Assembly: GCA_009779925.1 (NCBI GenBank)
Contig: WRAZ01000025.1
Span: forward strand, 1-32,515
Direction: 5' to 3'
DNA from: Chitinivibrionia bacterium
GTDB taxonomy: Bacteria > Fibrobacterota > Chitinivibrionia > Chitinivibrionales > Chitinivibrionaceae
DNA: 32,515 bases
This document shows positions 1-7,376 of this stretch, piece after piece. The position numbers were made by a program, and so were the translations under genes. Positions within the stretch are counted from its first letter, which is position 1. Every line of letters begins with the position of its first letter. The notes under the pieces were generated by a model, which was not told the DNA's origin, made no database searches, and worked only from the letters and a program-made list of their open reading frames with translations.

Positions 1-144
1 ATGAGTTTGTGAAGGGAAGAGAGAGATAAAAAAAAAGAGGGAGAAAGGATGGAAAAGCGGGGAGGGCAACGTTTGGTATGAGGGGAGAGAGACGGGAAGG
101 GGAAAAATTGGTGGAGGGGGAGGGGGGGGGGGGGGGGGGGGGGG
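1..144. repeat. Low-complexity purine-rich stretch ending in a 23-G run
   Basis: These bases are almost entirely G and A with very few C. They end in GGGGG-A followed by 23 consecutive G (122-144). No frame has coding character. The composition is unlike the rest of the window, where GC is moderate and strand-balanced. It looks like a contig edge or a sequencing/assembly artefact (poly-G read tails), but a real homopurine tract cannot be excluded from sequence alone. Confidence 0.7.
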
Positions 145-399
145 TAATAGCGACAAATGCAATATTTTGAATACTGCATATCGAACATCGCGCATAAATT
201 TTCTTCAAAGATTTTCCAACAATATTTACTTTTTTTGCCATTTAGCACCAATTCCTTGCAAAATCATTCAATTTTACCACGTAAAATAATATTTTGTTAT
301 TATGCAAATGTATCTTTTTATAAAATATAACATAAATTCCCCACAACTTTCTGAAAAAATAGTATTTTCTCTGAAAAATGCATAAAATGGAGAAAAAAA
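145..399. other. AT-rich non-coding leader upstream of gatB
   Basis: This AT-rich stretch has no credible reading frame. The only open frame on the opposite strand is a short run of Phe, Lys and Tyr codons. It presumably holds the gatB promoter, but no hexamer pair with good spacing stands out (a TTGCAA at 256 has no well-placed -10). The last bases carry the gatB ribosome binding site, GGAG, 7 nt before the ATG. Nothing else is recognisable. Confidence 0.5.
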
Positions 400-1824
400 A
401 TGAAATTTGAAACTGTTATAGGATTGGAAATTCACGCGCAGTTGAAAACCAAAACGAAAATTTTCTGCGGCTGTCAGACATCTTTCGGCGACGAGCCCAA
501 CACTCACACTTGTCCTTGTTGTTTAGGCTTACCGGGCGGATTGCCTGTATTGAACATAGAGGTCGTAAAAAAAGCAATTCGCGCAGGACTTGCGACAAAT
601 CATACTATCCGTAAAGAAAGCGTTTTTGAGCGGAAAAACTATTTTTATCCCGATTTGCCGCACGGCTATCAGGTCTCGCAGTATTTAAAACCGATTTGCG
701 AAAACGGATATTTGGATATTGTTGCAGACGGCGCAGAAAAACGCATAGGAATTACGCGAATACACCTCGAAGAAGACGCGGGCAAACTCATCCACGACCA
801 AGACATCGACTCGCTTTTTGACGCAAACCGCAGTAGCGCGGCGCTTATAGAAATAGTAAGCGAGCCCGATATGCGAAGCAGTGAAGAAGCGTATCAGTAT
901 TTGGCGGGAATAAAGAAGATTTTGCAATACTTGGACGTTTGCGACTGCAATATGGAAGAGGGAAGCCTGCGTTGCGACGCGAACGTGTCAATACGCCCCG
1001 TCGGCGAAAGTAAACTCGGCACAAAAGCCGAACTCAAAAATATGAACAGCTTTTCTAACGTAAAAAAAGCGATAGATTACGAAGTGGCGCGCCAAACCGA
1101 ACTTATAGAAAACGGCGGAAAAGTTATTCAGCAGACATTCCTTTGGGAGCCGAACAAAAACATAACCATCCCAATGCGAAGCAAAGAAACGGCGGACGAT
1201 TACCGCTATTTCCCCAACCCCGATTTGAGCACGCTGGTTGTCGAAGACGAAATGATAGAAGAGCAAAGAAATTCTCTGCCCGAACTTCCGAAAGCAAAAG
1301 AAAAGCGTTTTGCCGAACAATATTCATTAGACAACGACGCAATCGCCGTCTTAACGGAAACAATCGAAATCGCCGACTACTACGAAAAAGTCGCAAAATT
1401 CTGCGGCAGTGCAAAAGCAGCAAGCGGTTGGATTTTGACAGACATTCGCAAAATTATGAACGATAAACAATGCAAATTAAGCGAAGTTAATGTAAGCGCC
1501 GAAAAACTTGCAGAAATAATAAACTTGGTGCAAAGCGACAAAATTTCGGCAAGCGCAGGAAAAAAAATCCTTGCGGCTGTCCAAGAAACAGGCAAAGAGC
1601 CTAACGCGCTCATCGAAGAATTGGGCTTGGCGCAAGTAAGCGACAGCGGAGAATTACAAGCAATTATGGAAAAAATATTTGCGGACAATCCCGCGGAAGT
1701 CGAACGCTTCAAAGGCGGCGATAATAAACTTATGTCGTTCTTTGTAGGGCAAGCGATGAAAGCTAGCCAAGGAAAAGCAAATCCGAAAGAGATAAACAGG
1801 ATTGTCGGAGAATTGGTGAAATAA
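400..1824 (+). CDS. gatB: Asp-tRNA(Asn)/Glu-tRNA(Gln) amidotransferase subunit B
   Basis: GatB binds mischarged Glu-tRNA(Gln) or Asp-tRNA(Asn) and phosphorylates the side chain. The GatCAB complex then amidates it with ammonia from GatA. The 474-residue length is normal for the family. The N-terminus carries the signature VIGLEIHAQLKTKTKIFC, followed by the Cys-rich CGC..CPCCLGLPGGLPVLN segment. The catalytic cradle follows, and the C-terminal third is the helical/YqeY-like tRNA-binding part ending in GKANPKEINRIVGELVK. The ATG is preceded by GGAG at 7 nt. gatA and gatC are not adjacent, so the gene stands alone here. It converges on the flagellar locus, with a palindromic repeat between the two stop codons. 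Confidence 0.97.
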   Translation: MKFETVIGLEIHAQLKTKTKIFCGCQTSFGDEPNTHTCPCCLGLPGGLPVLNIEVVKKAIRAGLATNHTIRKESVFERKNYFYPDLPHGYQVSQYLKPICENGYLDIVADGAEKRIGITRIHLEEDAGKLIHDQDIDSLFDANRSSAALIEIVSEPDMRSSEEAYQYLAGIKKILQYLDVCDCNMEEGSLRCDANVSIRPVGESKLGTKAELKNMNSFSNVKKAIDYEVARQTELIENGGKVIQQTFLWEPNKNITIPMRSKETADDYRYFPNPDLSTLVVEDEMIEEQRNSLPELPKAKEKRFAEQYSLDNDAIAVLTETIEIADYYEKVAKFCGSAKAASGWILTDIRKIMNDKQCKLSEVNVSAEKLAEIINLVQSDKISASAGKKILAAVQETGKEPNALIEELGLAQVSDSGELQAIMEKIFADNPAEVERFKGGDNKLMSFFVGQAMKASQGKANPKEINRIVGELVK

Positions 1825-1859
1825 CCGGAAATATTTTTTATGAAACATTGGTGTTTTGC

Positions 1860-1884
1860 GGGCGACCGAGGCGGTCGCCCCTAC
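1860..1884. repeat. Small palindromic repeat with CCCCTAC tail (GGGCGACCG type)
   Basis: Arms GGGCGACCG (1860-1868) and CGGTCGCCC (1872-1880) are separated by AGG, followed by CTAC. The hairpin lies between the convergent stop codons of gatB and the motE-like gene. It could fold in both transcripts, although no T-run follows. The CCCCTAC end is shared with the GGGCGGGTTT palindromes at 7377-7447 and 27853-27877, so it looks like one subtype of a dispersed repeat family. Confidence 0.7.
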
Positions 1885-1885
1885 A

Positions 1886-2518
1886 TTATCTTCTGCCTTG
1901 TGCTCCCGCTCTTACCGCCATCAATTCGGTTAAACTGCTTGCGTTGTCGGTATCCATAGCCGAGATTATTCTGCTTCTTTGACGGTCGTCCGTCATTGCC
2001 AAAAGAATGTCCACGCGTAAATCTTCCGAAAGCGTTTCCATTATTTGCGCGGCTTCGGCAGGGCGCATTGCCTGATAAATTCGCGCCAAATCGGCAACCC
2101 GTCTTGCGGCGCCTGAGTTTTGACGCTCTATCTGATTTTCTATTGCCGTCTCAAAACGCGACCTTTCATTAGATACTCTTTCTCTTTCGGCTGTAATTTG
2201 TTTTCTTTGAGCTTCCAATTCTTCAATCAGAAACTGCATTCTTTCCTGCTCGCGAGCCATTCTTTCGCGCTCGGCGGCAAGTTCCTCTATTGATTGCATA
2301 TTCGCGTGAAAAGAGTAGGCTTGTTCTACAATAAGAGAATCGCGGCGAGCGTCGCCTCTTTGCTGACGGGCAACATTAGAAACTTCAATCATTCGCGCCA
2401 AATCGTTTTCAAAAACCAATCGCGCATTACCTGTCGCCAAAAGCATTACAAGCCACATAAGCGGAAACGAAAGTATCATTACTACCGCGCCGACTATTAT
2501 TAAATCTTGTGTTTTCAT
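1886..2518 (-). CDS. MotE/YlxF-like flagellar protein (TM, coiled coil, MgtE-N-like end)
   Basis: This 210-residue protein has an N-terminal membrane segment (about residues 6-28). A long charged coiled coil (about 60-130, rich in Glu, Arg and Gln) follows. The C-terminal helical module (about 138-195) contains LARIYQAMRPAEAAQIMETLSEDLRVDILLAM, the MgtE-N/FliG-middle-like pattern of MotE and YlxF family proteins. Such proteins sit in flagellar operons and are thought to be periplasmic or membrane-associated helpers of the motor; the role here is inferred from family and position. The ATG at 2518 is chosen over an in-frame upstream start at 2548 because AGAGGA lies 7 nt before it and the hydrophobic segment then starts at once. 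It is the last gene of the flagellar run, 86 bp downstream of fliY. Confidence 0.8.
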   Translation of the reverse strand: MKTQDLIIVGAVVMILSFPLMWLVMLLATGNARLVFENDLARMIEVSNVARQQRGDARRDSLIVEQAYSFHANMQSIEELAAERERMAREQERMQFLIEELEAQRKQITAERERVSNERSRFETAIENQIERQNSGAARRVADLARIYQAMRPAEAAQIMETLSEDLRVDILLAMTDDRQRSRIISAMDTDNASSLTELMAVRAGAQGRR

Positions 2519-2536
2519 ATTGTTGTCCTCTCTTTT

Positions 2537-2608
2537 TTTATGAGACAAGGCGTGGCGCTCCTATCTCTAATTCCTCTTTTTATTAGACAAGGCATGCCTT
2601 GTCTCTAC
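2537..2608. repeat. Two copies of the AGACAAGGC palindromic repeat (one decayed)
   Basis: A perfect 20-bp palindrome (arms AGACAAGGCA and TGCCTTGTCT, 2585-2604) is preceded by TTTATT and followed by CTAC. The same unit recurs at 4861-4890, differing only at the two central bases. A second, degraded copy lies at about 2537-2571: GAGACAAGGCGTGGC is intact but the right arm has decayed. The repeat overlaps the end of fliY, whose TAG stop (2607-2605) is formed by the repeat's own CTAC tail. Confidence 0.8.
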
Positions 2609-3600
2609 TTTAGGCTTCTTATACGTTCTTCGGGTGATACCAGAGAAATAATTCTTACACCAAAGTTTTCGTCTATAACTACAACTTCGCCCTTTGCAAC
2701 AACCTTGTTATTTACAAGCAAATCAACGGGCTCACCCGCAAATCTTTCTAATTCAACAAGCGCTCCGGGCGCCAAGTCCAAGACTTTTTTAATTGCGATA
2801 TTCGTTTTGCCGAGCTCTATTGTTACTTCGAGTTCTACGTCCAAAAGCATATCCACGTTTATTTTGGGCGCTTTGGAAGAGAACATATTTATAGGCGCAG
2901 AGCCGCCTGTGGAAACACCGCCGCTTAACGACGAAGCCGCAGGTGCCGCCGCCGAAGAAGAAGAACTGCCGCCACCTGAACTTGCAGGTTTCGCCTCTTC
3001 TTTTGGCGCCAACGCTTCAACAAGCGTATCATCGGGCGACACCAGCAAAGCAATCGGCGCTTGTGTGCCTTCTATGGTTATGTTGCAAAAAGCCGTAAAA
3101 TCGCCTTCCAAAACTTCGCCGCCTACGCTGTCCATAATTGCGGCTGTGTCCGAACTTACCGAAGAACCGAGTTTTGCGCCCAATTCCGTAGCGAAAGCCC
3201 CTGAAATCTGACCGAAAAATTCACTCATCGCATCTTTGCAATCGTCGGTATAAGGCGCTGTACCATCGCCGCCTACCATAAAGTCGGACATAATTCCGCA
3301 TCCTTCTTGCGAAACTATACAACGCATATTTCCGGAACATCCGCCCGAAAATGGAACGTCCGCCAAAAGATATTTTGCACTGACTTTTTCTGTAATTGCC
3401 GAAACTCGCGCATTATCTACATACTCGATTTCTACGTTTACGGTGCGACCCAAAGTTGCATTCGCCACCGATTTTACGTGTTCGATGTACATATTCAATA
3501 TGTTTGTCGCAATTTCGCCCTTATTTATACTTGGCGCTGTGTCTTCGCTTGTAAGCCCGAGCAGTGCGTCAATATCGTCTTGTGAAAGAAAATCAGACAT
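2605..3600 (-). CDS. fliY: Flagellar motor switch protein FliY (CheC-like plus FliN/SpoA)
   Basis: This 331-residue switch/C-ring protein has three parts. Residues 1-14 read MSDFLSQDDIDALLGL, the EIDALL-type peptide that binds CheY-P in FliM and FliY. Residues about 20-205 resemble the CheC/FliY phosphatase fold. A Ser/Ala/Gly/Pro-rich linker (about 210-245) leads to a C-terminal SpoA domain (about 255-331, ending FGVRIISLVSPEERIRSLK), which is FliN. The fusion is what distinguishes FliY from plain FliN. The phosphatase half-sites look degenerate: the expected E-x-x-N reads EFFG in the second site and has no clear match in the first. The ATG at 3600 is chosen over a TTG at 3606 because GGAGGA sits 6 nt upstream. 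It lies 2 nt after the fliM stop, so the two genes are probably translationally coupled. Confidence 0.9.
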   Translation of the reverse strand: MSDFLSQDDIDALLGLTSEDTAPSINKGEIATNILNMYIEHVKSVANATLGRTVNVEIEYVDNARVSAITEKVSAKYLLADVPFSGGCSGNMRCIVSQEGCGIMSDFMVGGDGTAPYTDDCKDAMSEFFGQISGAFATELGAKLGSSVSSDTAAIMDSVGGEVLEGDFTAFCNITIEGTQAPIALLVSPDDTLVEALAPKEEAKPASSGGGSSSSSAAAPAASSLSGGVSTGGSAPINMFSSKAPKINVDMLLDVELEVTIELGKTNIAIKKVLDLAPGALVELERFAGEPVDLLVNNKVVAKGEVVVIDENFGVRIISLVSPEERIRSLK

Positions 3601-3602
3601 AA

Positions 3603-4847
3603 TCAATCCTCCAAATCTTCGTCGTGTTCAACTGTCATTACATCATCGTCATCGTCATCATCACTATCGCTTTCGTGATCGTTGGGCTGTGGGTTTCGGT
3701 ATTTACTGTATCTTTTTGTCACGCCCGGCACTTCCGGCTCTATAATTTCCGTAATTCTTATCGCTTTTTTACGACCGACGACGCCGCTTTTTCCAAGCAT
3801 TTTACTTTTTCCGCCTATCTGTACGATTAAATCTTCGTCTTTTTGTTTGTCGAGGCAAATAATGTCGTCTTTTTCGAGCTGTAAAAGGTCGCGAACGGTA
3901 AGTTTTGTCTGACCTATAAGAACAGAAAGCGGAACTTGCAACTCCTGTATTTCCTCTTCCATAGTTCTGCGTGTTTCAGCCGTCGTCTGAACTTTCGTCG
4001 TAATCCAGCTTTCCGAAGTCATATATGTAAACAAGCGCTCAATAATCTTGTGCGGGAAACACATACTCATCATACCCATTGATTTTGAGATTTGCACTTC
4101 AAAAGTAATAAGAATAACCGTTTCGTTGGGCGGCGCAATCTGAATAAACATCGGATTTGTCTCAAAATTCGTGATTTTCGGCGAGAAATCCCCCATGTGT
4201 TCCCACGAATTCGCCAAATCGTCAAGCCCACGCGAAACTATATTTCTTATAACGTTCTGCACTATCGGAGTTAGTTCGTTGCTTGTTGCAAACGGTTTTC
4301 CAAAGCCCCCGAAGAGTCTGTCTATGATAAGGAAAACGAGCGAGGGGTTTATCTCAAATATAGCAGTATTTTCAATCGGTTCCATTCTGAAAAGGTGAAT
4401 ACAGCTCGGATTGGAAATCGACATAATAAATTCGGAATAAGTAAACTGCTCAACCGACGCAACCCGAATTTCCACAAGTGTGCGCAAGTAGTTTGTAAGC
4501 GTATTGGAAAATTGACGGGCGTACGACTCATAAAGGTTTTCCAAAATACGCATTTGATCTTTGGAAACACGATCGGGACGGCGGAAGTCATAAGTGTTAA
4601 GCCTTTTTTCACTTAAATCTTCTTCGTCTTCGGCGGCATTGTAATCGTAAAGCCACGAAACAAAACTGTCGGGAGATGGCGCAAAAACATTACTTTCTTC
4701 GCCTGCTAAAGCAAGGTGTGCGCTCGGAGAAACAGGAGACACCGAAACCTCGGAACCCGCAGAAGAAGCCTCCGACAAAATATCGCCGCCGTCGGCAACT
4801 GCCGTTAAGAGCGCATCGATTTCGTCTTGTGATAAAATTTCACTCAT
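3603..4847 (-). CDS. fliM: Flagellar motor switch protein FliM
   Basis: FliM links FliG to FliN/FliY in the C-ring and receives CheY-P. The N-terminus MSEILSQDEIDALLTA is the canonical CheY-P-binding peptide. A linker follows, then the CheC-like middle domain beginning near YDFRRPDRVSKDQMRILENLYESYARQFSNTL. The SpoA domain lies at about 295-375 (LTVRDLLQLEKDDIICLDK). The 414-residue length exceeds the usual 330-350 because of a long N-terminal linker and an unusual acidic C-terminal tail with seven consecutive Asp (about 389-414). The DNA for the tail is a GAT/GAC trinucleotide run at about 3640-3670. The ATG has GGGAGG 6 nt upstream. It sits between fliL and fliY. Confidence 0.97.
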   Translation of the reverse strand: MSEILSQDEIDALLTAVADGGDILSEASSAGSEVSVSPVSPSAHLALAGEESNVFAPSPDSFVSWLYDYNAAEDEEDLSEKRLNTYDFRRPDRVSKDQMRILENLYESYARQFSNTLTNYLRTLVEIRVASVEQFTYSEFIMSISNPSCIHLFRMEPIENTAIFEINPSLVFLIIDRLFGGFGKPFATSNELTPIVQNVIRNIVSRGLDDLANSWEHMGDFSPKITNFETNPMFIQIAPPNETVILITFEVQISKSMGMMSMCFPHKIIERLFTYMTSESWITTKVQTTAETRRTMEEEIQELQVPLSVLIGQTKLTVRDLLQLEKDDIICLDKQKDEDLIVQIGGKSKMLGKSGVVGRKKAIRITEIIEPEVPGVTKRYSKYRNPQPNDHESDSDDDDDDDVMTVEHDEDLED

Positions 4848-4860
4848 TTTGTCCTCCCTG

Positions 4861-4890
4861 TTTATTAGACAAGGCGCGCCTTGTCTCTAC
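4861..4890. repeat. AGACAAGGC palindromic repeat between fliL and fliM
   Basis: Arms AGACAAGGCG and CGCCTTGTCT (4867-4886) form a perfect palindrome flanked by TTTATT on the left and CTAC on the right. It is the same unit as at 2579-2608 except for the centre (CG here, AT there). It fills most of the short gap between the fliM start and the fliL stop, so it would be transcribed as a hairpin within the operon mRNA. Confidence 0.85.
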
Positions 4891-4901
4891 GTATTACCGC
4901 T

Positions 4902-5438
4902 TTATTGAACGAGAAACTCCTCAATATAAACGTTCGATAATCTGCCGATATTTGCAGGCGCTATTACCGAATTTATTTCAGTCAAAAGCATAGAGCGAAT
5001 ATGGTCTCTTATACCGGGATTAGTCGCTTCTTCAAATGACAAAGTGGACAAATAATCGTGCACTTTGCTTCGAATTTGCGTTTCTATTCCCAAAAGCCCC
5101 GACTGAATTCTGGCGTTCGCTCTGTCGGTATTATCGGTAGCAAGCGCAAGCCGCACTCTCATAAAATTCATCCCCTGCGTTCCTGCAATGCTCACGGTTG
5201 TTTCCATATTAAATACTATAGCCTCGTGCATAGGATTTATCTTTTTTACAGCTTCGGGATGATTGATTTCGTCCCAACCTGCTCCGCCGCCGCTGGGAAG
5301 CGCAAATTGCACAAGCACAAACGCCACTAACGCCTGAACCACCAAAAGCACCGCTATAACTACAACAATATTAGGACCCGACTTCGGTTTGGGCGCCTCT
5401 TTAACTTTTTTTTCTCTTTCCTCTTGTTCTTCCGACAT
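4902..5438 (-). CDS. fliL: Flagellar basal body-associated protein FliL
   Basis: FliL is a single-pass inner-membrane protein that surrounds or supports the stator at the basal body. The 178-residue product has a charged cytoplasmic N-terminus (MSEEQEEREKKVKEAPKPK). One membrane segment (about 24-46, VVVIAVLLVVQALVAFVLVQF) follows. The periplasmic domain carries family features: LALATDNTDRANARIQ, RSKVHDYLSTLSFEEA and the terminal VIAPANIGRLSNVYIEEFLVQ. The ATG has GGAG 8 nt upstream. It is separated from motB by 83 bp containing a sigma-54-like promoter and is followed by fliM. Confidence 0.93.
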   Translation of the reverse strand: MSEEQEEREKKVKEAPKPKSGPNIVVVIAVLLVVQALVAFVLVQFALPSGGGAGWDEINHPEAVKKINPMHEAIVFNMETTVSIAGTQGMNFMRVRLALATDNTDRANARIQSGLLGIETQIRSKVHDYLSTLSFEEATNPGIRDHIRSMLLTEINSVIAPANIGRLSNVYIEEFLVQ

Positions 5439-5472
5439 TTTACTACTCCTTCAAAAGGTTTTTGTGTTTATA

Positions 5473-5488
5473 TTCAAAAGTTGTGCCA
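5473..5488 (-). promoter_or_regulatory. Near-consensus sigma-54 promoter upstream of fliL
   Basis: On the minus strand, 5488 to 5473 reads TGGCACAACTTTTGAA. The -24 element TGGCAC is perfect. The spacing to the -12 dinucleotide is the required 10 nt, but the -12 element is TTGA instead of TTGC. A start near 5462 would leave a leader of about 24 nt before the fliL ATG. The match, the position in the only sizeable gap between motB and fliL, and the similar element before fliK support it. The altered -12 base lowers confidence. Confidence 0.5.
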
Positions 5489-5521
5489 AACATAAAAAAA
5501 TATGTTTTTCTTAATTTTTGA

Positions 5522-6247
5522 TTATCGTTTATCAAGATATTCTATATATACTTCAATCCGCCTGTTTTCGCGCCTTCCCGCCTCTGTAGCGTTAGAAGCG
5601 ACAGGACGGAACTCGCCGTAGCCTACTGCCGAAAGACGTGAAGGGGCAACGCCGTTTTGGTATAAATATCTCAGAACGGCTACTGCTCTGGCGGCAGATA
5701 ATTCCCAGTTGGAAGGAAATCTTGCTGTTCTTATGGGGACATTATCGGTATGTCCCTCAACGCGGACTTCGCGGTCGGGCATATCATTGGCTATTCTGGT
5801 GATTTCTTGCAAAATTGTGGAAAAGTCGGCGTGTAATCTGTCGCTTCCGGGGTCAAAACTTACCCTGTCCGATATTCTTATGGCAATTCCCGAGTCGGTC
5901 ACTTCAACTTTAACCGCATCCTGCAAGTTTTCGCGTTGTGCAACTTCTCTGATACGCATTGCGGCGTCGGCGGCAATGCGTTTGTTTTGTGCGTCTCCGC
6001 CAAGTCGCGGACGTATTACTTCTTGATGTATCGGAACTGTCGGCAAGCTTGTCATAACACCGTTAAACGCCTGTTGAAAAGAACTTGCCGCCAAATCGAA
6101 TTTACCCGGATCCACGGTAGAAAGCGCGAAAAGCAAAACAAAGAAACACACAAGAAGCGCCATCAAATCGCTGTACGATGTCATCCATTCTGCTATTTTT
6201 TGTTTACAGGGAGGACATTTTTGCTCTTCTATATTTTCTTCAGGCAT
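5522..6247 (-). CDS. motB: Flagellar motor stator protein MotB
   Basis: MotB is the peptidoglycan-anchored stator subunit that forms the ion channel with MotA. The single membrane segment (about 22-44) begins MTSYSDLMALLVCFFVLLFALS and holds the essential ion-binding Asp27. Plug and linker follow. The OmpA-like peptidoglycan-binding domain (about 120-238) shows VEGHTDNVPI, SNWELSAARA and GYGEFRPVASN. The 241-residue length is typical. A short Cys-rich N-terminal motif, KCPPCK, precedes the membrane segment. The ATG has AGGAGGGG 4 nt upstream. It lies 8 bp after motA, whose stop codon falls inside this ribosome binding site, so expression is tightly coupled. Confidence 0.97.
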   Translation of the reverse strand: MPEENIEEQKCPPCKQKIAEWMTSYSDLMALLVCFFVLLFALSTVDPGKFDLAASSFQQAFNGVMTSLPTVPIHQEVIRPRLGGDAQNKRIAADAAMRIREVAQRENLQDAVKVEVTDSGIAIRISDRVSFDPGSDRLHADFSTILQEITRIANDMPDREVRVEGHTDNVPIRTARFPSNWELSAARAVAVLRYLYQNGVAPSRLSAVGYGEFRPVASNATEAGRRENRRIEVYIEYLDKR

Positions 6248-6255
6248 ATCCCCTC

Positions 6256-7035
6256 CTATCGCTGTTTAATAACCTTTGTCCTGTTTATGGGGTCAAGACA
6301 CGCGGCGAGTTTTTGTTCTACAATTCTTGGGTTATCGCCCGCGACAATCGACATAATTCCTTCTATCATTATGTTTTTTATCAGCATTTCTTTTTTGGTT
6401 TTTTCGGAAAGTGCGTTTGCCAAAGGGGTGAAGACGCAGTTCGACAAAATAGCGCCGTAAAGAGACGTAATAATCGCAATAGCCATATTAGGACCCAAAC
6501 TTTCGATGTCGGTTAGGTTTCCAAGCATCAAAACAAGACCTACGAACGTTCCTATCATTCCCATAGCGGGAGCAAGACCTGACATATATTCAAAAAGTTT
6601 TACGTAGTCTTCGTGGCGCGCTTCTATTCCTGTTAGTTCGGTTTTCATAATGTCGCGAATAAGCCCTGCCTCGGTGCCGTCAACTGCGAGGTTAAGCCCG
6701 CGTTTAAGGAATTCGTCGGGGATTTTGTTTGCGCCGCTCTCTAATGCCAAAATACCTTCTTTACGCGCCTTTTCCGCAAAATCCACCAACGTTTTTATAG
6801 TTCCGATGGGGTCGCCTTTTTCGCCTCCGATTGCCTGCGCCAGAACCGACGGAATTTTAATGGTTTTAGCCAACGGAAAAGAAGCAAACCCGCCCGCAAA
6901 TGTTCCCAATATCACAATCTGAATTGAGGGAATGTCGAAAAAAGCGCCTAATGCCGCAGGTCCTGTTGTTCCCATCATAGCCATAATGACCAAGGCAAGC
7001 ATCGTAACTATTCCGACGATTGTCGCTATATTCAT
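6256..7035 (-). CDS. motA: Flagellar motor stator protein MotA
   Basis: MotA is the four-helix stator subunit that couples ion flow to rotor torque. The 259-residue protein shows helix 1 (MNIATIVGIVTMLALVIMAMM), helix 2 (PSIQIVILGTFAGGFASFPL), and a large cytoplasmic loop with RKEGILALE and IPDEFLKRGLNLAVDGT. Helices 3 and 4 are APAMGMIGTFVGLVLML and GPNMAIAIITSLYGAILSNCVFTPLANAL, with the conserved prolines. The ATG overlaps the flbD stop (ATGA), with GAGGAAG as ribosome binding site. The flbD-motA-motB order is typical of clostridial and spirochaetal loci. Confidence 0.97.
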   Translation of the reverse strand: MNIATIVGIVTMLALVIMAMMGTTGPAALGAFFDIPSIQIVILGTFAGGFASFPLAKTIKIPSVLAQAIGGEKGDPIGTIKTLVDFAEKARKEGILALESGANKIPDEFLKRGLNLAVDGTEAGLIRDIMKTELTGIEARHEDYVKLFEYMSGLAPAMGMIGTFVGLVLMLGNLTDIESLGPNMAIAIITSLYGAILSNCVFTPLANALSEKTKKEMLIKNIMIEGIMSIVAGDNPRIVEQKLAACLDPINRTKVIKQR

Positions 7036-7253
7036 TGTTCTTCCTCACTTTTCTTATTGACTACTCTCAGCGTTCCGCCACAGTTTTTTCGGTATTCCAC
7101 CGCCATTTGAACAACTTCGTCCACGCTGTTTTTCACTACATAAAAGTTTCCTGTATAGAGTTTTATCTTCGTGTCCGGATTTGCCTCTACAGCCTCTATT
7201 AAGTCGGCGTTGAGTATGAATTCCTGACCGTTCAATTTCCGTAAAACTATCAC
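7032..7253 (-). CDS. flbD: FlbD/SwrD family flagellar protein
   Basis: This small 73-residue protein begins MIVLRKLNGQEFILNADLIEAVEANPDTKIKLYTG, the FlbD/SwrD signature. It is unrelated to the Caulobacter response regulator also called FlbD. In Bacillus, SwrD raises motor torque, probably through the stators, which fits its place directly before motA. The start is GTG at 7253, with AGGAG 7 nt upstream. The frame stays open further upstream, but that extension only translates the palindromic repeats at 7377-7447 and is not real. The stop overlaps the motA start by 4 bp. Confidence 0.9.
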   Translation of the reverse strand: MIVLRKLNGQEFILNADLIEAVEANPDTKIKLYTGNFYVVKNSVDEVVQMAVEYRKNCGGTLRVVNKKSEEEQ

Positions 7254-7376
7254 CAAAACACTCCTTTTGCGAAACAAATCCGTGAGAATATAATTTTTGC
7301 CGCAAATCGATGGGGGATTTTTTTTTGTTTTATATATATAAAATTTAACAATATCCCCAAAATGTAGGGGCAGGAT

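Noticed and set aside
274-507. 77-codon minus-strand frame overlapping the gatB start
   Set aside because: It is low-complexity (Phe, Tyr, Lys) in AT-rich leader and antisense to a certain gene start.
2507-3211. 234-codon plus-strand open frame, Ser/Thr/Pro-rich
   Set aside because: It is antisense to fliY and covers the Ser/Ala-rich linker and a palindromic repeat; there is no ribosome binding site.
2551-4890. CRISPR array or insertion sequence suggested by repeated palindromes
   Set aside because: There are only a few copies, at irregular spacing, with genes between them. There are no spacers, cas genes or transposase.
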